A stretch of DNA of 64,000 nucleotides. Origin: Plasmopara viticola. Taxonomy: Eukaryota > Oomycota > Peronosporomycetes > Peronosporales > Peronosporaceae. Both the position numbers and the translations under genes were made by a program. Positions 36,478-45,496 of the stretch are shown here, in pieces. Positions within the stretch are counted from its first letter, which is position 1. Each line of letters starts with the position of its first letter. Location of the stretch: positions 434,001 through 498,000 of the forward strand of contig MBPM02000033.1 of NCBI GenBank assembly GCA_001695595.3. Direction: 5' to 3'. The notes beneath the pieces were generated by a model that was not told the origin of the DNA, searched no databases, and saw nothing but the letters and a program-made list of their open reading frames with translations.

Positions 36478-36909
36478 TCAGCACTGCACTTTCATGTACA
36501 CAATGTGCTTCCCCGGTACAAGCGTGATGCCAAGCGCACGGCTATTCGGGGGTAACAAGACGCCGGCGAACCGCGTCTCCTCCTCCTGATCACGCACTAT
36601 GGCCTTTTCCTTGCTATTCTTCCCATTTCCTACTTGGGTCGGTGCATACTCGCGCGTGTCTTTAAGGATCACGTTCTGATGCTTGTCGAAACAGTGAAAG
36701 CGTCCAACGACCACGCGGCCATCCGTGATACGCAGACGCACAAGTGACCCCAATAGCTTCATGAGGTCCAACGTCGGTTCACCTACCAACACGGGGGCAC
36801 TTGCATGCTGTGTTTGCTCCACAGTTCCGTCTCTTTCGACCCTTAATGTCACTTGGGCTTGTCCATTTAGCGACAGCACCGCGGCCGTATTCGTCCCCAT
36901 TCCCATCAT
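36478..36909 (-). CDS. NAA38: NAA38/LSMD1-like Sm-fold subunit of the NatC N-terminal acetyltransferase
   Basis: This protein of 143 residues starts at ATG 36909 (MMGMGTNTAAVL); the frame opens with a TTG one codon earlier. Residues ~45-143 form an LSM domain: LMKLLGSLVRLRITDGRVVVGRFHCFDKHQNVILKD (interrupted here) is the Sm1 motif, and LGITLVPGKHIVYMKV is the Sm2 motif. The spacing and the wording RLRITDGR-VVGRF and NVIL-VPG-HIV fit NAA38, the auxiliary subunit that with NAA30 and NAA35 acetylates N-terminal Met-Leu/Ile/Phe proteins on the ribosome. An Sm protein of the spliceosome is the alternative, but those have other loop signatures. An insertion of about 20 residues between the motifs (GNGKNSKEKAIVRDQEEE) is longer than in animal NAA38. 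No intron is needed. Confidence 0.85.
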   Translation of the reverse strand: MMGMGTNTAAVLSLNGQAQVTLRVERDGTVEQTQHASAPVLVGEPTLDLMKLLGSLVRLRITDGRVVVGRFHCFDKHQNVILKDTREYAPTQVGNGKNSKEKAIVRDQEEETRFAGVLLPPNSRALGITLVPGKHIVYMKVQC

Positions 36910-37541
36910 CAAAAATTACCTTTTGGATTTGCTTAAATCGTCAGGTAATTTATTATCCGCATTATAAAAAAAAAGAAATCGATTTCAATTTCTAAATATT
37001 TTACGGAAAGTTGCACGACTGCTGAGAATGTTTCTACTTATATGTGCACATAGATGTACGCATCACTCTCTCTGGTCGTGTGTACTCTCGATATAGTAGA
37101 CCCCTACTACTGTAAGAAGGCGCAAAAAATGCCAGAGCTTTATCTCCATTCGTTTGCATTAAAATTAATTTCACAGTGTCCGCAATGGACCGTGAAACTG
37201 TGTCACAATATTCAGGTAATCTTAAGCATAAGTGCACCAGATACAATGTGTCGGGCTCAGAATAGCTTTCGGCAACTCAAATGTAATTTTGATGTGATAT
37301 CTTGAGTGTTGTTATCAAAAGTGCCGTTCAGCAGTGATTCCATATACTCTATAGTACAAATCAACAATTAGATACACGTTGAAAACGTTCTGAACTTGTT
37401 TGTAGGAACCGCTTTGCGCATCCTACAATTTCTGCGTTCAAATGCATCATGGTCAGCCCACAAAGCTATTGTTGACTGACCTAATTGTACTTCTAAGGCT
37501 GGTCAATGCCGGCATTGTACGCAAGTGATCTTTTCACCACT
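36910..37541. other. Intergenic between NAA38 and ferric reductase genes
   Basis: No gene is seen. A repeat shared with 59630-59830 occupies about 37120-37320. Confidence 0.5.
37120..37320. repeat. Diverged interspersed repeat (pair with 59630-59830)
   Basis: The segments CCGTGAAACTGTGTCACAAT and CGGCAACTCAAATGTAATTT, followed by GATGTGATATCTTGAG, recur with a few changes at 59735-59815 in the same order and orientation. The class is unknown. Confidence 0.6.
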
Positions 37542-37556
37542 TCATTTCAAAACTTT
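37542..37556 (+). promoter_or_regulatory. Oomycete-type initiator (INR) upstream of ferric reductase gene
   Basis: The sequence TCATTTCAAAACTTT matches the oomycete initiator pattern and lies ~32 bases upstream of ATG 37588. The inverted paralogue has a similarly placed motif. Confidence 0.6.
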
Positions 37557-37587
37557 CATTGACTCGCAGACTCCACGTGCCTGAACT

Positions 37588-39957
37588 ATGGCGAACTATG
37601 ATGCGCTCGGAACGCCAGAAGTTGATGCGGGCAATCATAGAAGGTTGCTGGTTCAAAAAATCACTCCATCCAACGCCGTTCACTTTGTCCGGTTCTCTAT
37701 CGTTTTAAGCATCGTTGGCTTCATTTTCGGCAACATCGCTACCTGGGCACCATTGTATGAGCTCAATCTAGTGAATACCATGACGAAATGGTGGAATGGG
37801 TACCCGAATGCACCCGTTGTGAGTGGCCATGGCCACGGCCACATATTGGACACGAGTGTTGGTCGCAACATCACTGAGAGCGGTCACACCGAAATGGTTC
37901 GACCAACGTTCCTTTTCATCTTCTGCATCGTTCCGTTCGTCATTAGCGTACTACTTATCGAGTACTTGCATCATATTAACACGGCCCGTCGCTTAACTTC
38001 CACGGTAATTTGGCGCTTTGCAATGCTAATGCGTCGCAAGCCAAAATTTCCAGTTCTTGGGGTTTCTCGGTTCACGGCAGGTGAGTGGATCGTTGGGGTC
38101 GTCTACGTTCTAGGTGGGAATGCGCTGTGTTTCTGGTTCCAGTGGGATCGTCGCATCGATAAAGCTACTCAAGCTGGTACGCTCAACTCTGACAAGTACT
38201 GGAACATCATTGGTATCAGTTCTGCCTACTTGTGCATCTACAACTTGTCGTTGCTCATGTTGCCCGTCACGAGAAACTCTTCCTGGATGGAATTCTTTAA
38301 CGTCTCGTACGCTAACGGCGTCAAGTTTCACCGCTGGATTGGATTTATGACCGTCATCACGGCGGTTGTGCACATGCTTGGCTACTGGGTCTATTGGGTC
38401 CGTTTGGGCACGTGGCGGGATAATCAGCTCCCGTGCACAAGCTGCGATATCACGCTGGATGAATCGGGTGGCGGCTATTACGCCTGGTTCAACACCTTTG
38501 GTTTCTTCTCGACGCTCGCTCTCGTGCTCTTGATCCCAACTTCGTTTCCCATTATCCGTCGCAAAGCTTACGAGTGGTTTTACATTACACACTGGGTGTT
38601 GTCTGCCATTGCTGTGTTTTTCGCGATCTTGCACTGGGCTCAGATATTGTGGTGGATCTTGCCGTCAGGGTGTGTGTGGTTCGTTAGTCGGGCTGCCTCT
38701 AGCTGGAATGCCATGACTCCCGTCTTGGTCAAAGAGCTTTCAGTCATTGGTGAAGGTCACGAGGAACTGGTCAAGGTAGTCATCAATCGTGCCGCCTCCG
38801 GGACGTCGCCAGCGTCATCATCGTACGACTTCAAAGCTGGAAACTTTTTGTACCTGAATGTACCTCAAATTTCGAAACTCGAGTGGCACGCGCTGACAAT
38901 CGCGTCGTCTCCAAAGACAAGCGCTACCGACGTCACAGTTTTGATCAAGCCTCTTGGTGACTGGTCAAAGAATCTGGTGCAATATGCCAAGACCTGCCAC
39001 CACGAAAATGTCATGCCGCTGATGTATATGGATGGATTCTATGGCGCTTCATTGGAGTTGTACGAAGATTACTCCACCGTGTGCTTGGTCGGTGGTGGTA
39101 TCGGTGTGACGCCCGTTCTGGCCATTTTGGACGACCTTGCTGGCAAATTGTCGGTAAATGGGGCTCAATGGACCCAGCGTGTTACCTTCATCTTCACATT
39201 TCGCGAGTTTAGTATTTTCCAAACTGTCGCGCCTGTGCTTGCTAAGCTTCGCGAGCTAGATCCGAACAGACAACTATTCCGTACTCATCTCTTTGCGAGT
39301 GGGACGTACTCGGAAGCTGACCTGGCAAAGAAGCTCGAGACGTCGCCGATCATAGAGATTGTGGACGTGGCGACGGTCAAGCTCGAAAGCCGAGCGCCTC
39401 GTCCCTTTTACGAGCCCCTTCGCTCGAGCAACACCTTGCGTTGCATCATGTATCTGACACTCTATGTGGTTGCTATCGGTGTCGTCTTTGCCGTGCGATG
39501 GGGAAACGGTGTCATTCAAGGTAACAACCATTGGGAATTGTGGCCACTCGATCGTGCTTTTCAGCTCGCAATGTTTTGTTTGACAATCGTTGTCGTGTAT
39601 GCTTTTATTTGGTATGAATACGTCATCTTCCGTCGCAGTCTCGCACCAAAAAAGTCGACGCCGCTAACCTTGTTCGAGACTCCTCAGCCAAATGCTGCCG
39701 CCTTTGAAGAAGATGTGCTGTACGTCGGAGATCTCATTCACCATTTCGGTATTGCAATTAGTCAGCGCCCAAACTTGTATTTGCTATTGCAAGAGACGCT
39801 TGAAATTCACAAGAAAGACGGCGGTTCCTTAAATTTGCTACCGACTGTTGGCGTAATAGTGTCTGGGCCTATAGCGCTGAAAACGGTGACAAACGAAGCT
39901 GTCTACGCTCTGGGTGGTGGCAATTTTGACGTTCACGAGGAAGAGTTCGAGATGTAG
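37588..39957 (+). CDS. Ferric reductase/NADPH-oxidase-like transmembrane protein
   Basis: This is a single uninterrupted frame of 789 residues. Membrane segments occur near 33-53, 107-127, 164-184 and 207-226. Heme-ligand candidates are H248 and H262 (KFHRWIGF; VVHMLGYW) and H335 and H349 (ITHW; ILHW), two pairs 14 residues apart as in ferric reductase and NOX families. An FAD motif (WHALTIASSP) lies at ~433-442 and an NAD(P)H motif (VGGGIGVTP) at ~501-509. A further hydrophobic pair at ~618-680 is inserted in the NAD-binding domain, and VGVIVSGP with FDVHEEEFEM closes the protein. A GHGHGH stretch at 80-85 could bind metal. It should pass electrons from NADPH through FAD and two hemes to ferric iron or oxygen. 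Residues ~15-685 are almost identical to the inverted paralogue at 30285-33095 while both ends differ, a sign of gene conversion. Which acceptor is used cannot be told. Confidence 0.88.
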   Translation: MANYDALGTPEVDAGNHRRLLVQKITPSNAVHFVRFSIVLSIVGFIFGNIATWAPLYELNLVNTMTKWWNGYPNAPVVSGHGHGHILDTSVGRNITESGHTEMVRPTFLFIFCIVPFVISVLLIEYLHHINTARRLTSTVIWRFAMLMRRKPKFPVLGVSRFTAGEWIVGVVYVLGGNALCFWFQWDRRIDKATQAGTLNSDKYWNIIGISSAYLCIYNLSLLMLPVTRNSSWMEFFNVSYANGVKFHRWIGFMTVITAVVHMLGYWVYWVRLGTWRDNQLPCTSCDITLDESGGGYYAWFNTFGFFSTLALVLLIPTSFPIIRRKAYEWFYITHWVLSAIAVFFAILHWAQILWWILPSGCVWFVSRAASSWNAMTPVLVKELSVIGEGHEELVKVVINRAASGTSPASSSYDFKAGNFLYLNVPQISKLEWHALTIASSPKTSATDVTVLIKPLGDWSKNLVQYAKTCHHENVMPLMYMDGFYGASLELYEDYSTVCLVGGGIGVTPVLAILDDLAGKLSVNGAQWTQRVTFIFTFREFSIFQTVAPVLAKLRELDPNRQLFRTHLFASGTYSEADLAKKLETSPIIEIVDVATVKLESRAPRPFYEPLRSSNTLRCIMYLTLYVVAIGVVFAVRWGNGVIQGNNHWELWPLDRAFQLAMFCLTIVVVYAFIWYEYVIFRRSLAPKKSTPLTLFETPQPNAAAFEEDVLYVGDLIHHFGIAISQRPNLYLLLQETLEIHKKDGGSLNLLPTVGVIVSGPIALKTVTNEAVYALGGGNFDVHEEEFEM

Positions 39958-40339
39958 GCAAAAGCAACTGTTACCTTTCGGTCGTTTTTATCGACTGGTA
40001 TCACTTACTATCAGCCTACCGTTCGTTTAAGTAAACTACGCGATGTGGGTGGTGCGATAGTAAACTTGATCATTTGCGTAATTCTTGTCCGGCAACTTTT
40101 TTACCGTAAAAGTTATTAGGCTGTCCATGCAATATTTTCTCTTTTCTGGTGAATGTTATGCATCGGTTCTGCCGAGTCAATAGCCTTTACAGTCACCAGC
40201 ATTCTCCACTCGCCCACTTTCCTATCATGCCCCTCAGTTTCCTTGTCTGTCAACGTTGGAAATTCAACTCCGCTTGTCCGCATTTACAACAACTTTGTGT
40301 TTTTATATTGATTTGTAAATTAAATCTACATACCTCGCT

Positions 40340-41140
40340 GTCTGAGTGCGTTGTCCCCTGCTCGACGGCACTTTCGATACCTGCGACACCAACTGCCGCC
40401 AAACGGAGACGACTGCAGACAAAGCATCTCGGGCTAGCAGCGGTGGATACAGGATACTGCTGCCAAGAGCTCACACAGCTGCGTCTTGGTGTGGTGTGCC
40501 GAATGGGCCAGCATGTTGTCGATGGTGCACGCGAGAACTTGACTGGCCTTCTGCTATTTGAGGTACTAGACTAACCTCTCTAAATACACTGCCAGCGTAT
40601 GCTCTTGAACACAACTAAAGTGGCGGTGGCCACAATCCGTATGAGCACACTTTTCAGTGGCGGCATAATTATATCATAAACGAGATGAGTAGACTGGCCG
40701 GACGCTTCCGAGACATCTTTTCCTTAGTCGACCAGTGTTCTTAGTAATAAAAATATTTGAGATCTTGCGTACTGTTGCGCATTCAATAGTAGTAGTCTCT
40801 TCTTACATTGTCTCCATGGATTGTTCGAAAGTGCAGAGCTGCGCCATTTTGTGGATGCGATCAAGTGGCCTACGAGCCAATATCACACCGAATGCAGTAT
40901 TGCCACAATTACGAGCGAGACGCTTTTACTCATGTTAATGGAGCACTCCTCGCTGCACCGCCAACGCACGTTGCTGAATATCTGCATGCGTCTCAATGGG
41001 TCGCCAACTTGCAGCTGTAGCATAAGGTTTGCTTCGGATGTGGACGCTTTGTACATGAAATGTACTGTCGACGATACCATAGTACGCTCGGAGTTCACTG
41101 ACTTTAGCTGTAGCGAAATCCTTTCCATTTGACTCGTTCG
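40340..41140 (+). pseudogene. Unrecognised coding-like remnant
   Basis: Two plus-strand frames read like protein. One at about 40390-40574 includes GYCCQELTQLRLGVVCRMGQ, and one at about 40821-41132 includes ELRHFVDAIKWPTSQYH and ASDVDALYMKCTVDDTIVR. They are in different frames, separated by ~250 bases with stops, and neither has a convincing start. I do not recognise the family. It may be a decayed gene or exons of an intact gene whose introns I cannot place. Confidence 0.3.
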
Positions 41141-41317
41141 CGACTCAGGTGGCGCGGCTGGCGTGCAGCAGCCGATTGCTCGGCTCATACATTCGCACGA
41201 AAGCTTAAACAGTTGATGCGTGGGCTCAACGAATCATAGTTTGCGACATATGTGGCTGTCCATTGGACTTTGCCGGGCGTCCAACTTTCGCAAGTAATTG
41301 GGTACCGTTAAGCAATT

Positions 41318-41362
41318 TGATCAATGCGTTAATCAAATACTATTTGATTAACGCATTGATCA
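41318..41362. repeat. Perfect 22+1+22-nt palindrome
   Basis: The arms TGATCAATGCGTTAATCAAA and the following TA pair exactly with their reverse complement around a single C. A second small palindrome, TGTATTTGACAAATACA, follows directly. The function is unknown; it could be the tip of a foldback element or a cruciform-forming site. Confidence 0.85.
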
Positions 41363-41695
41363 GATGTATTTGACAAATACACCCTATAAATAGCGCATAC
41401 CTAAAGTCTTTGCATATGCGACATTTCTTCGATCGAATTCAAGAGATAGTCCTCGCCCTTTTAACAGTTTTTGCACCACCGATTTACCGTACATTACAAT
41501 TTACTCCAGCTCCAACCTATGCTATCGATGGGTAGAAAACACTAAAGCACTAAACCGTAACAATTTGGATCATTGACATAATCACAGACGCAGGAATCAA
41601 CACAACATATGGTGATCAGATGGTCTTTATCTGGGTACACCGAAAATGTCATCTATTAGTTACCACTACGCGGTAAAGTGATTACAATATCTTTA

Positions 41696-41891
41696 GGAAA
41701 TCGTTAAACTGCCTGTACCCTTTTGGTAATCTGCCGGTAACCCTTCATTTTAGCCAATGAGATCAAACTAAATCCACCAATGAGAGCAGTTTATCTCTGT
41801 TAATAAACACAGTGTATTTTCAACCAATAGAAGAAAAAGCAATACCCATTCGGTACCCCTTTTTCGTAAACTGCCGGTTCCCCCTGTTTTT
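41696..41891 (+). repeat. Terminal inverted repeat, left end of element 2
   Basis: It starts GGAAATCGTTAAACTGCCTG at 41696 and includes the AT-rich part with TTATCTCTGTTAATAAACAC and an inner CGTAAACTGCCGGTTCCCC. It pairs with 42794-42990. Confidence 0.82.
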
Positions 41892-41943
41892 GGCCAATGA
41901 AAAAAGGAGCAATTCCGTCAATGAGAGCAATATTTTTCTGTCA

Positions 41944-42530
41944 ATGAAAGCAGCACTGAACAAGTTATCTAAATGCGCCTTCCTTTACGTCGTCTTTCTG
42001 GGTGTTGCTACTGCTGATTGTGAGTTGCGCTTGCGGAGAGAAATACCATCGTCACATGAACAATTGGGCGGTGATTGTAGCAAGGCATTTGTAGTATGGC
42101 TCCATGCCTTGTTTATTAATGTGCGTCATTTGCTGTAGGTCGACACGTCTCGCTTTTGGAGTAATTACAGACACATTGCGAATGCGTTATCACACTACCA
42201 CTTAGTCAAGCGTCTTGGGATCCCAGACAGCCAGGCAAGACAATGTTGAAAGACAATTTGTCATACCTTGCTTATTGACAATGCGACGCTACTCTTGTAG
42301 ATCATCTTGATGCTGGTGGACCAAATGCCGTGCAATCCTCTCAATTGCTTTCCTGGACAAGTGTTTAACAGTCGAAGCCAAAATAAAATCCGTATGTGTT
42401 CATCCTGCATCACATTAGCTTTGTATGCACCTGCTGGTGTCCAACGCAGCTATGGAAAAAACGCCGAGGTCGATTATCGCGGCTTCGAGGTCTCGGTGGC
42501 TAACTTCATTACAGTCCCACGGGTGCGTCA
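41944..42530 (+). pseudogene. Captured GPI8/PIG-K fragment (GPI-anchor transamidase catalytic subunit), broken
   Basis: An ATG at 41944 opens a signal-peptide-like stretch (LSKCAFLYVVFLGVATA). Caspase-like C13 family sequence follows in pieces: NNWAVI, VDTSRFWSNYRHIANALSHY and LVKRLGIPDSQ, then IILMLVDQMPCNP, then FPGQVFN, and finally YGKNAEVDYRGFEVSVANF. The breaks fall at candidate introns of 58-66 nt with AG acceptors (about 42077-42138, 42235-42300 with a GC donor, and 42392-42449), so genomic DNA and not cDNA was captured. A frame break near the SSH/NNW join (about 42058) and loss of everything after the EVDYRG block, including the catalytic His-Cys region, make it non-functional. A real GPI8 cleaves the C-terminal signal of GPI-anchored proteins in the ER. 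Confidence 0.85.
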
Positions 42531-42639
42531 AGTAGATGTTTAGTGTAACATAATCTAATCGAACGATTGGGACGGAATGAACCAGATATAAACAGCAAAC
42601 ACAAAGCTCATAATCTTATGCGCGCGCGTGCATGAGAAC

Positions 42640-42779
42640 CGCCAACTCTGCCTCTTCCAGAGTGCTGTACGAGAGCTCTCTAGGGTGTTGCATAGTGTTC
42701 ATTGCGAGATGAAGAGTGCGAGAAGAGTGATTTTAAGAAGAGTAATGTTGAAAAGAGTGATATTGAGAAGAGGTGATTA
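42640..42779 (+). repeat. Subterminal block shared by both TIR elements (copy in element 2)
   Basis: This block, read on the plus strand, corresponds to the minus strand of 1565-1705: GCGTGCATGAGAACCGCC, then GTGCTGTACGAGAGCTCTCT, then short tandem units around GAAGAGTGAT. The reading frame giving LCLFQSAVRELSR is preserved. Confidence 0.75.
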
Positions 42780-42793
42780 GGAGTTATTTCTTA

Positions 42794-42990
42794 AAAAACA
42801 AGGAATACCGGCAGTTTACGAAAAAGGGGTATCGGAAGGGTATTGGTTTTTTCTTTTATTGGTTGAAAATACACTGTGTTTATTAACAGAGATAAACTGC
42901 TTCCATTGGTGGATTAAGTTTAATCTCATTGGCTAAGATCAAGGGTTACCGGTACTTTACCAAAAGGGTACAGGCACTTTAACGATTTCC
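42794..42990 (-). repeat. Terminal inverted repeat, right end of element 2
   Basis: This is the inverted partner of 41696-41891. It ends AACGATTTCC at 42990 and is followed by TA. Confidence 0.82.
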
Positions 42991-42992
42991 TA

Positions 42993-44099
42993 TTTTTATT
43001 ATAACTAGATTACAAAGTATGATTTAATCGTGAAATAATGAAATTGTTATCCTGAACTATCTCTCAACATAATATGTAAGCATACCCCATATACCACATA
43101 CACTAATTGTACTATTAGAGTTCGGAAAATACACAGGAAAATCTCTTAGCAAGATGCCTCATACTATCGATGGTTATATACCCAACAAGCAAAGACTCGG
43201 ACACCAAACCTTTTTTTAAACAGCAAGTCCCAGAATGGAGGCGATAGCTATAATATGCGGTGGGGCAAACATTAGAACAAATCCGTAAAGTGGGTTGTTG
43301 AATTCGATAATTGGATGTGTAAAAAGGAATATATCAAGAATAAATATCTATCGCTGAAAAAAAACTTGAACGAGCCATCGATTGTTTCTGTCGAGCTTGT
43401 TTTAATACCGTTGATGCAGCTGGAGCAAATGTGTAGAAAGCTTATCTGTAACATTGACTTTGCAAGGTAAAAATAACCTAATACTCATAAATGTCAAGGA
43501 ATCCTTGTCCTGTACTTTTGCGCGCAATTGTATCTCCTCATTGACATGGCTCAACGACTTTAAGAAACAAAACGACAAACACTTTAAATTAAATTGCAAG
43601 CCTCGCTATTTGCGTCGACATTTGAAGAAGCAGTTTCTTCAAAATTGTTGTTGTGCATTGTAGTATCCCAACTTGTTTTCAACTTTCTGATATCGTCAAT
43701 AATTTACAATATATAATCACTTTACTTTGAATGCTTTATAACTGAGGTAAGGTCAGTAAACTTAAGCGCAATATCTACATGACCAAGTCGATATACTTCA
43801 AGAGCTCCAAAACCATCGCAATTCTTAGCGCCGCTTTCGTCCAATAACAACCGCTGAATAAAAACGGACGCCAAGTCAGGAACAAAGCAGCGAAACCGTC
43901 GGAAAAGGTGCCGTTAAGATCCTGATCGGTCATATCTGATATAATAGGTCCAAGTGAGACAAGGACCTGACTACATCTGTTCTCACCTTAGATATTTTTT
44001 GTATTCAAGCCTTAGTAGTGATTTAAAGCAATGGCTAGAACTTTGACATTAACGGGAAATTATATTTACAAATAAAAAACTGCAAAGCCCTAAGTATCG
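42993..44099. other. Intergenic, no gene seen
   Basis: This is an AT-rich stretch with short, low-complexity open frames only. The promoter of the RIO3 gene should lie near its end. Confidence 0.5.
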
Positions 44100-44113
44100 T
44101 CATTTCTGAAGTT
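44100..44113 (+). promoter_or_regulatory. Possible initiator (INR) of the RIO3 gene
   Basis: TCATTTCTGAAGTT partly fits the oomycete initiator. It ends only three bases before the ATG, so the 5' UTR would be very short; this is weak evidence. Confidence 0.35.
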
Positions 44114-44116
44114 GCC

Positions 44117-45496
44117 ATGACGAGCAATTGCCCATGGGGAGTCCTCGCTCCTGCGCTTACTAAGCCGCAATCGAGCATGCAAGATCTTATGGACGAGGCG
44201 CTTGCCGAAAGTCTTTACGAGGATGAGGTCCACGCGTTTCAACGGGAAATTAATCCCGAGTACCAAAGCAGCGTCTTTAGCAATTTGGAGCGTAGCAGGG
44301 TGAAGCGCGAGCTGGACCGTAGTAAGGACTTGCTGAATGCAGAAAGCATGGACGTCTCGGTTGAGGCGTTAGGTGAGGCCGTGGTTGCTCCTTCTGCGCT
44401 GACACGCATACCTGCTACTGCCGCTGGCGCCGCGGCGTTGGCCCGTGCCCGTGGTAGTGGCTCATTGTCCATGGAGGACGCAGCGTACGGTGCTGGCACT
44501 GGCAAAGGCTTTAACTCGTTTAAGGAAAGTCAGAGACGCCACTTGAAGAGCCAGAAGAAAGGGTTTGGCTCTGGCCGAGTAGAGGCTGAAAATCACGCTA
44601 CGACGGACGGCGTCATGGATGAGCGCACGACGTTGATCTTGCAAAAGATGATTAATAGGGGCGAGTTGGATGAAGTTCACGGTTGTGTACAAAGTGGCAA
44701 GGAAGCGCATGTCTACTTTGCAGTAGGCATGGACGAGACCACGATGAAACCCGTGCAGTTGGCTGTGAAGATTTTCCGCACGACGTTGAATGAGTTTGGC
44801 AATCGTCACGAATATGTGACTGGAGACCGGCGTTTTGATCTCAACTTTCAGAAGAAGGATTTGCGCCGACAGCTTAAAGCCTGGACGGATAAAGAGTATC
44901 GCAACTTGTGCCGAGCTGCTAAGTGTAATATTCGTGCACCAGTCCCTGTCGTGTGCAAGGAACACGTGCTGGTAATGCAATTTATAGGCGCCGATGGCTG
45001 GCCTGAGCCACTGCTGAAGGATGTACAGGCAGACATGACGCTCAAACAGCAAGCTCGCGCGTACGCTGATGTCTTGCAGGCCACGCGGGCCTTATATCAG
45101 CGTGCGCACTTGGTCCATGGCGACTTAAGCGAGTACAATATTCTCTATTCACAGCGTGAAAAGCGCATTTGGCTCATTGACTTTGGACAGGCGGTTGATC
45201 GGTCCCATCCTGAAACTGAGAAGTTGCTGCGAAGGGATTTGCACACAATTAACCGCTTTTTTCAACGTGGCGATTTGTTAGAAGCCACAGCTGATGAAGT
45301 TGGTTTGCTTTCCGATGAAATGGCATACGACTACATTGTCTGCGAGACGCCAAAAGTCGTGATGGTTGAAGTCCCAGCGTTGGCTGCGCTTTTAGAGGAG
45401 CTTTCTGATGGTGTTAAGGAGGAAGACGGCATGGTAACGGACGAGGTAGAAAAGGAATTAACTGCGCAGGACGAAGCAATTAAGCAAAGCAATTAA
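44117..45496 (+). CDS. RIOK3: RIO3-type atypical serine/threonine kinase
   Basis: This is a single frame of 459 residues with no intron. The N-terminus has NCPWGVLAPA and the helix SMQDLMDEALAESLYEDE, which resemble the RIO3-specific CPW block, followed by an Ala-rich linker. The RIO domain (~180-400) has the P-loop GCVQSGKEAHVYFA, the lysine in AVKIF (K218), the RIO3-like TTLNEFGNR followed by YVTGDRRF, the hinge HVLVMQFIG, the catalytic loop LVHGDLSEYNILY (D336, N341) and the metal-binding IDFGQAV (D355). RIO3 kinases act in late 40S ribosomal subunit maturation in the cytoplasm. RIO1 is the main alternative, but TTLNEF and the CPW block favour RIO3. In the catalytic loop Gly replaces the usual Ala of H-A-D. 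The acidic tail is short. Confidence 0.87.
   Translation: MTSNCPWGVLAPALTKPQSSMQDLMDEALAESLYEDEVHAFQREINPEYQSSVFSNLERSRVKRELDRSKDLLNAESMDVSVEALGEAVVAPSALTRIPATAAGAAALARARGSGSLSMEDAAYGAGTGKGFNSFKESQRRHLKSQKKGFGSGRVEAENHATTDGVMDERTTLILQKMINRGELDEVHGCVQSGKEAHVYFAVGMDETTMKPVQLAVKIFRTTLNEFGNRHEYVTGDRRFDLNFQKKDLRRQLKAWTDKEYRNLCRAAKCNIRAPVPVVCKEHVLVMQFIGADGWPEPLLKDVQADMTLKQQARAYADVLQATRALYQRAHLVHGDLSEYNILYSQREKRIWLIDFGQAVDRSHPETEKLLRRDLHTINRFFQRGDLLEATADEVGLLSDEMAYDYIVCETPKVVMVEVPALAALLEELSDGVKEEDGMVTDEVEKELTAQDEAIKQSN

Larger units (their letters stand above)
39958..41695. other. Intergenic with a possible gene remnant and a palindrome
   Basis: No complete gene is seen. The region holds the 3' UTR of the ferric reductase gene, a coding-like remnant at about 40340-41140, and a perfect 45-nt palindrome at 41318-41362. 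Confidence 0.5.
41696..42990. mobile_element. TIR element 2 (Pack-type, non-autonomous) carrying a GPI8/PIG-K fragment
   Basis: The ends are ~196-bp inverted repeats of the same family as element 1 (GGAAATCGTTAAACTGCC...), again directly flanked by TA at 41694-41695 and 42991-42992. The interior on the plus strand is the 5' part of a GPI-transamidase catalytic subunit gene, and then comes the subterminal block shared with element 1. The gene's 3' side faces that block, as in element 1. There is no transposase. The TIRs of this copy differ more from each other than those of element 1, so this insertion is probably older. Confidence 0.85.
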
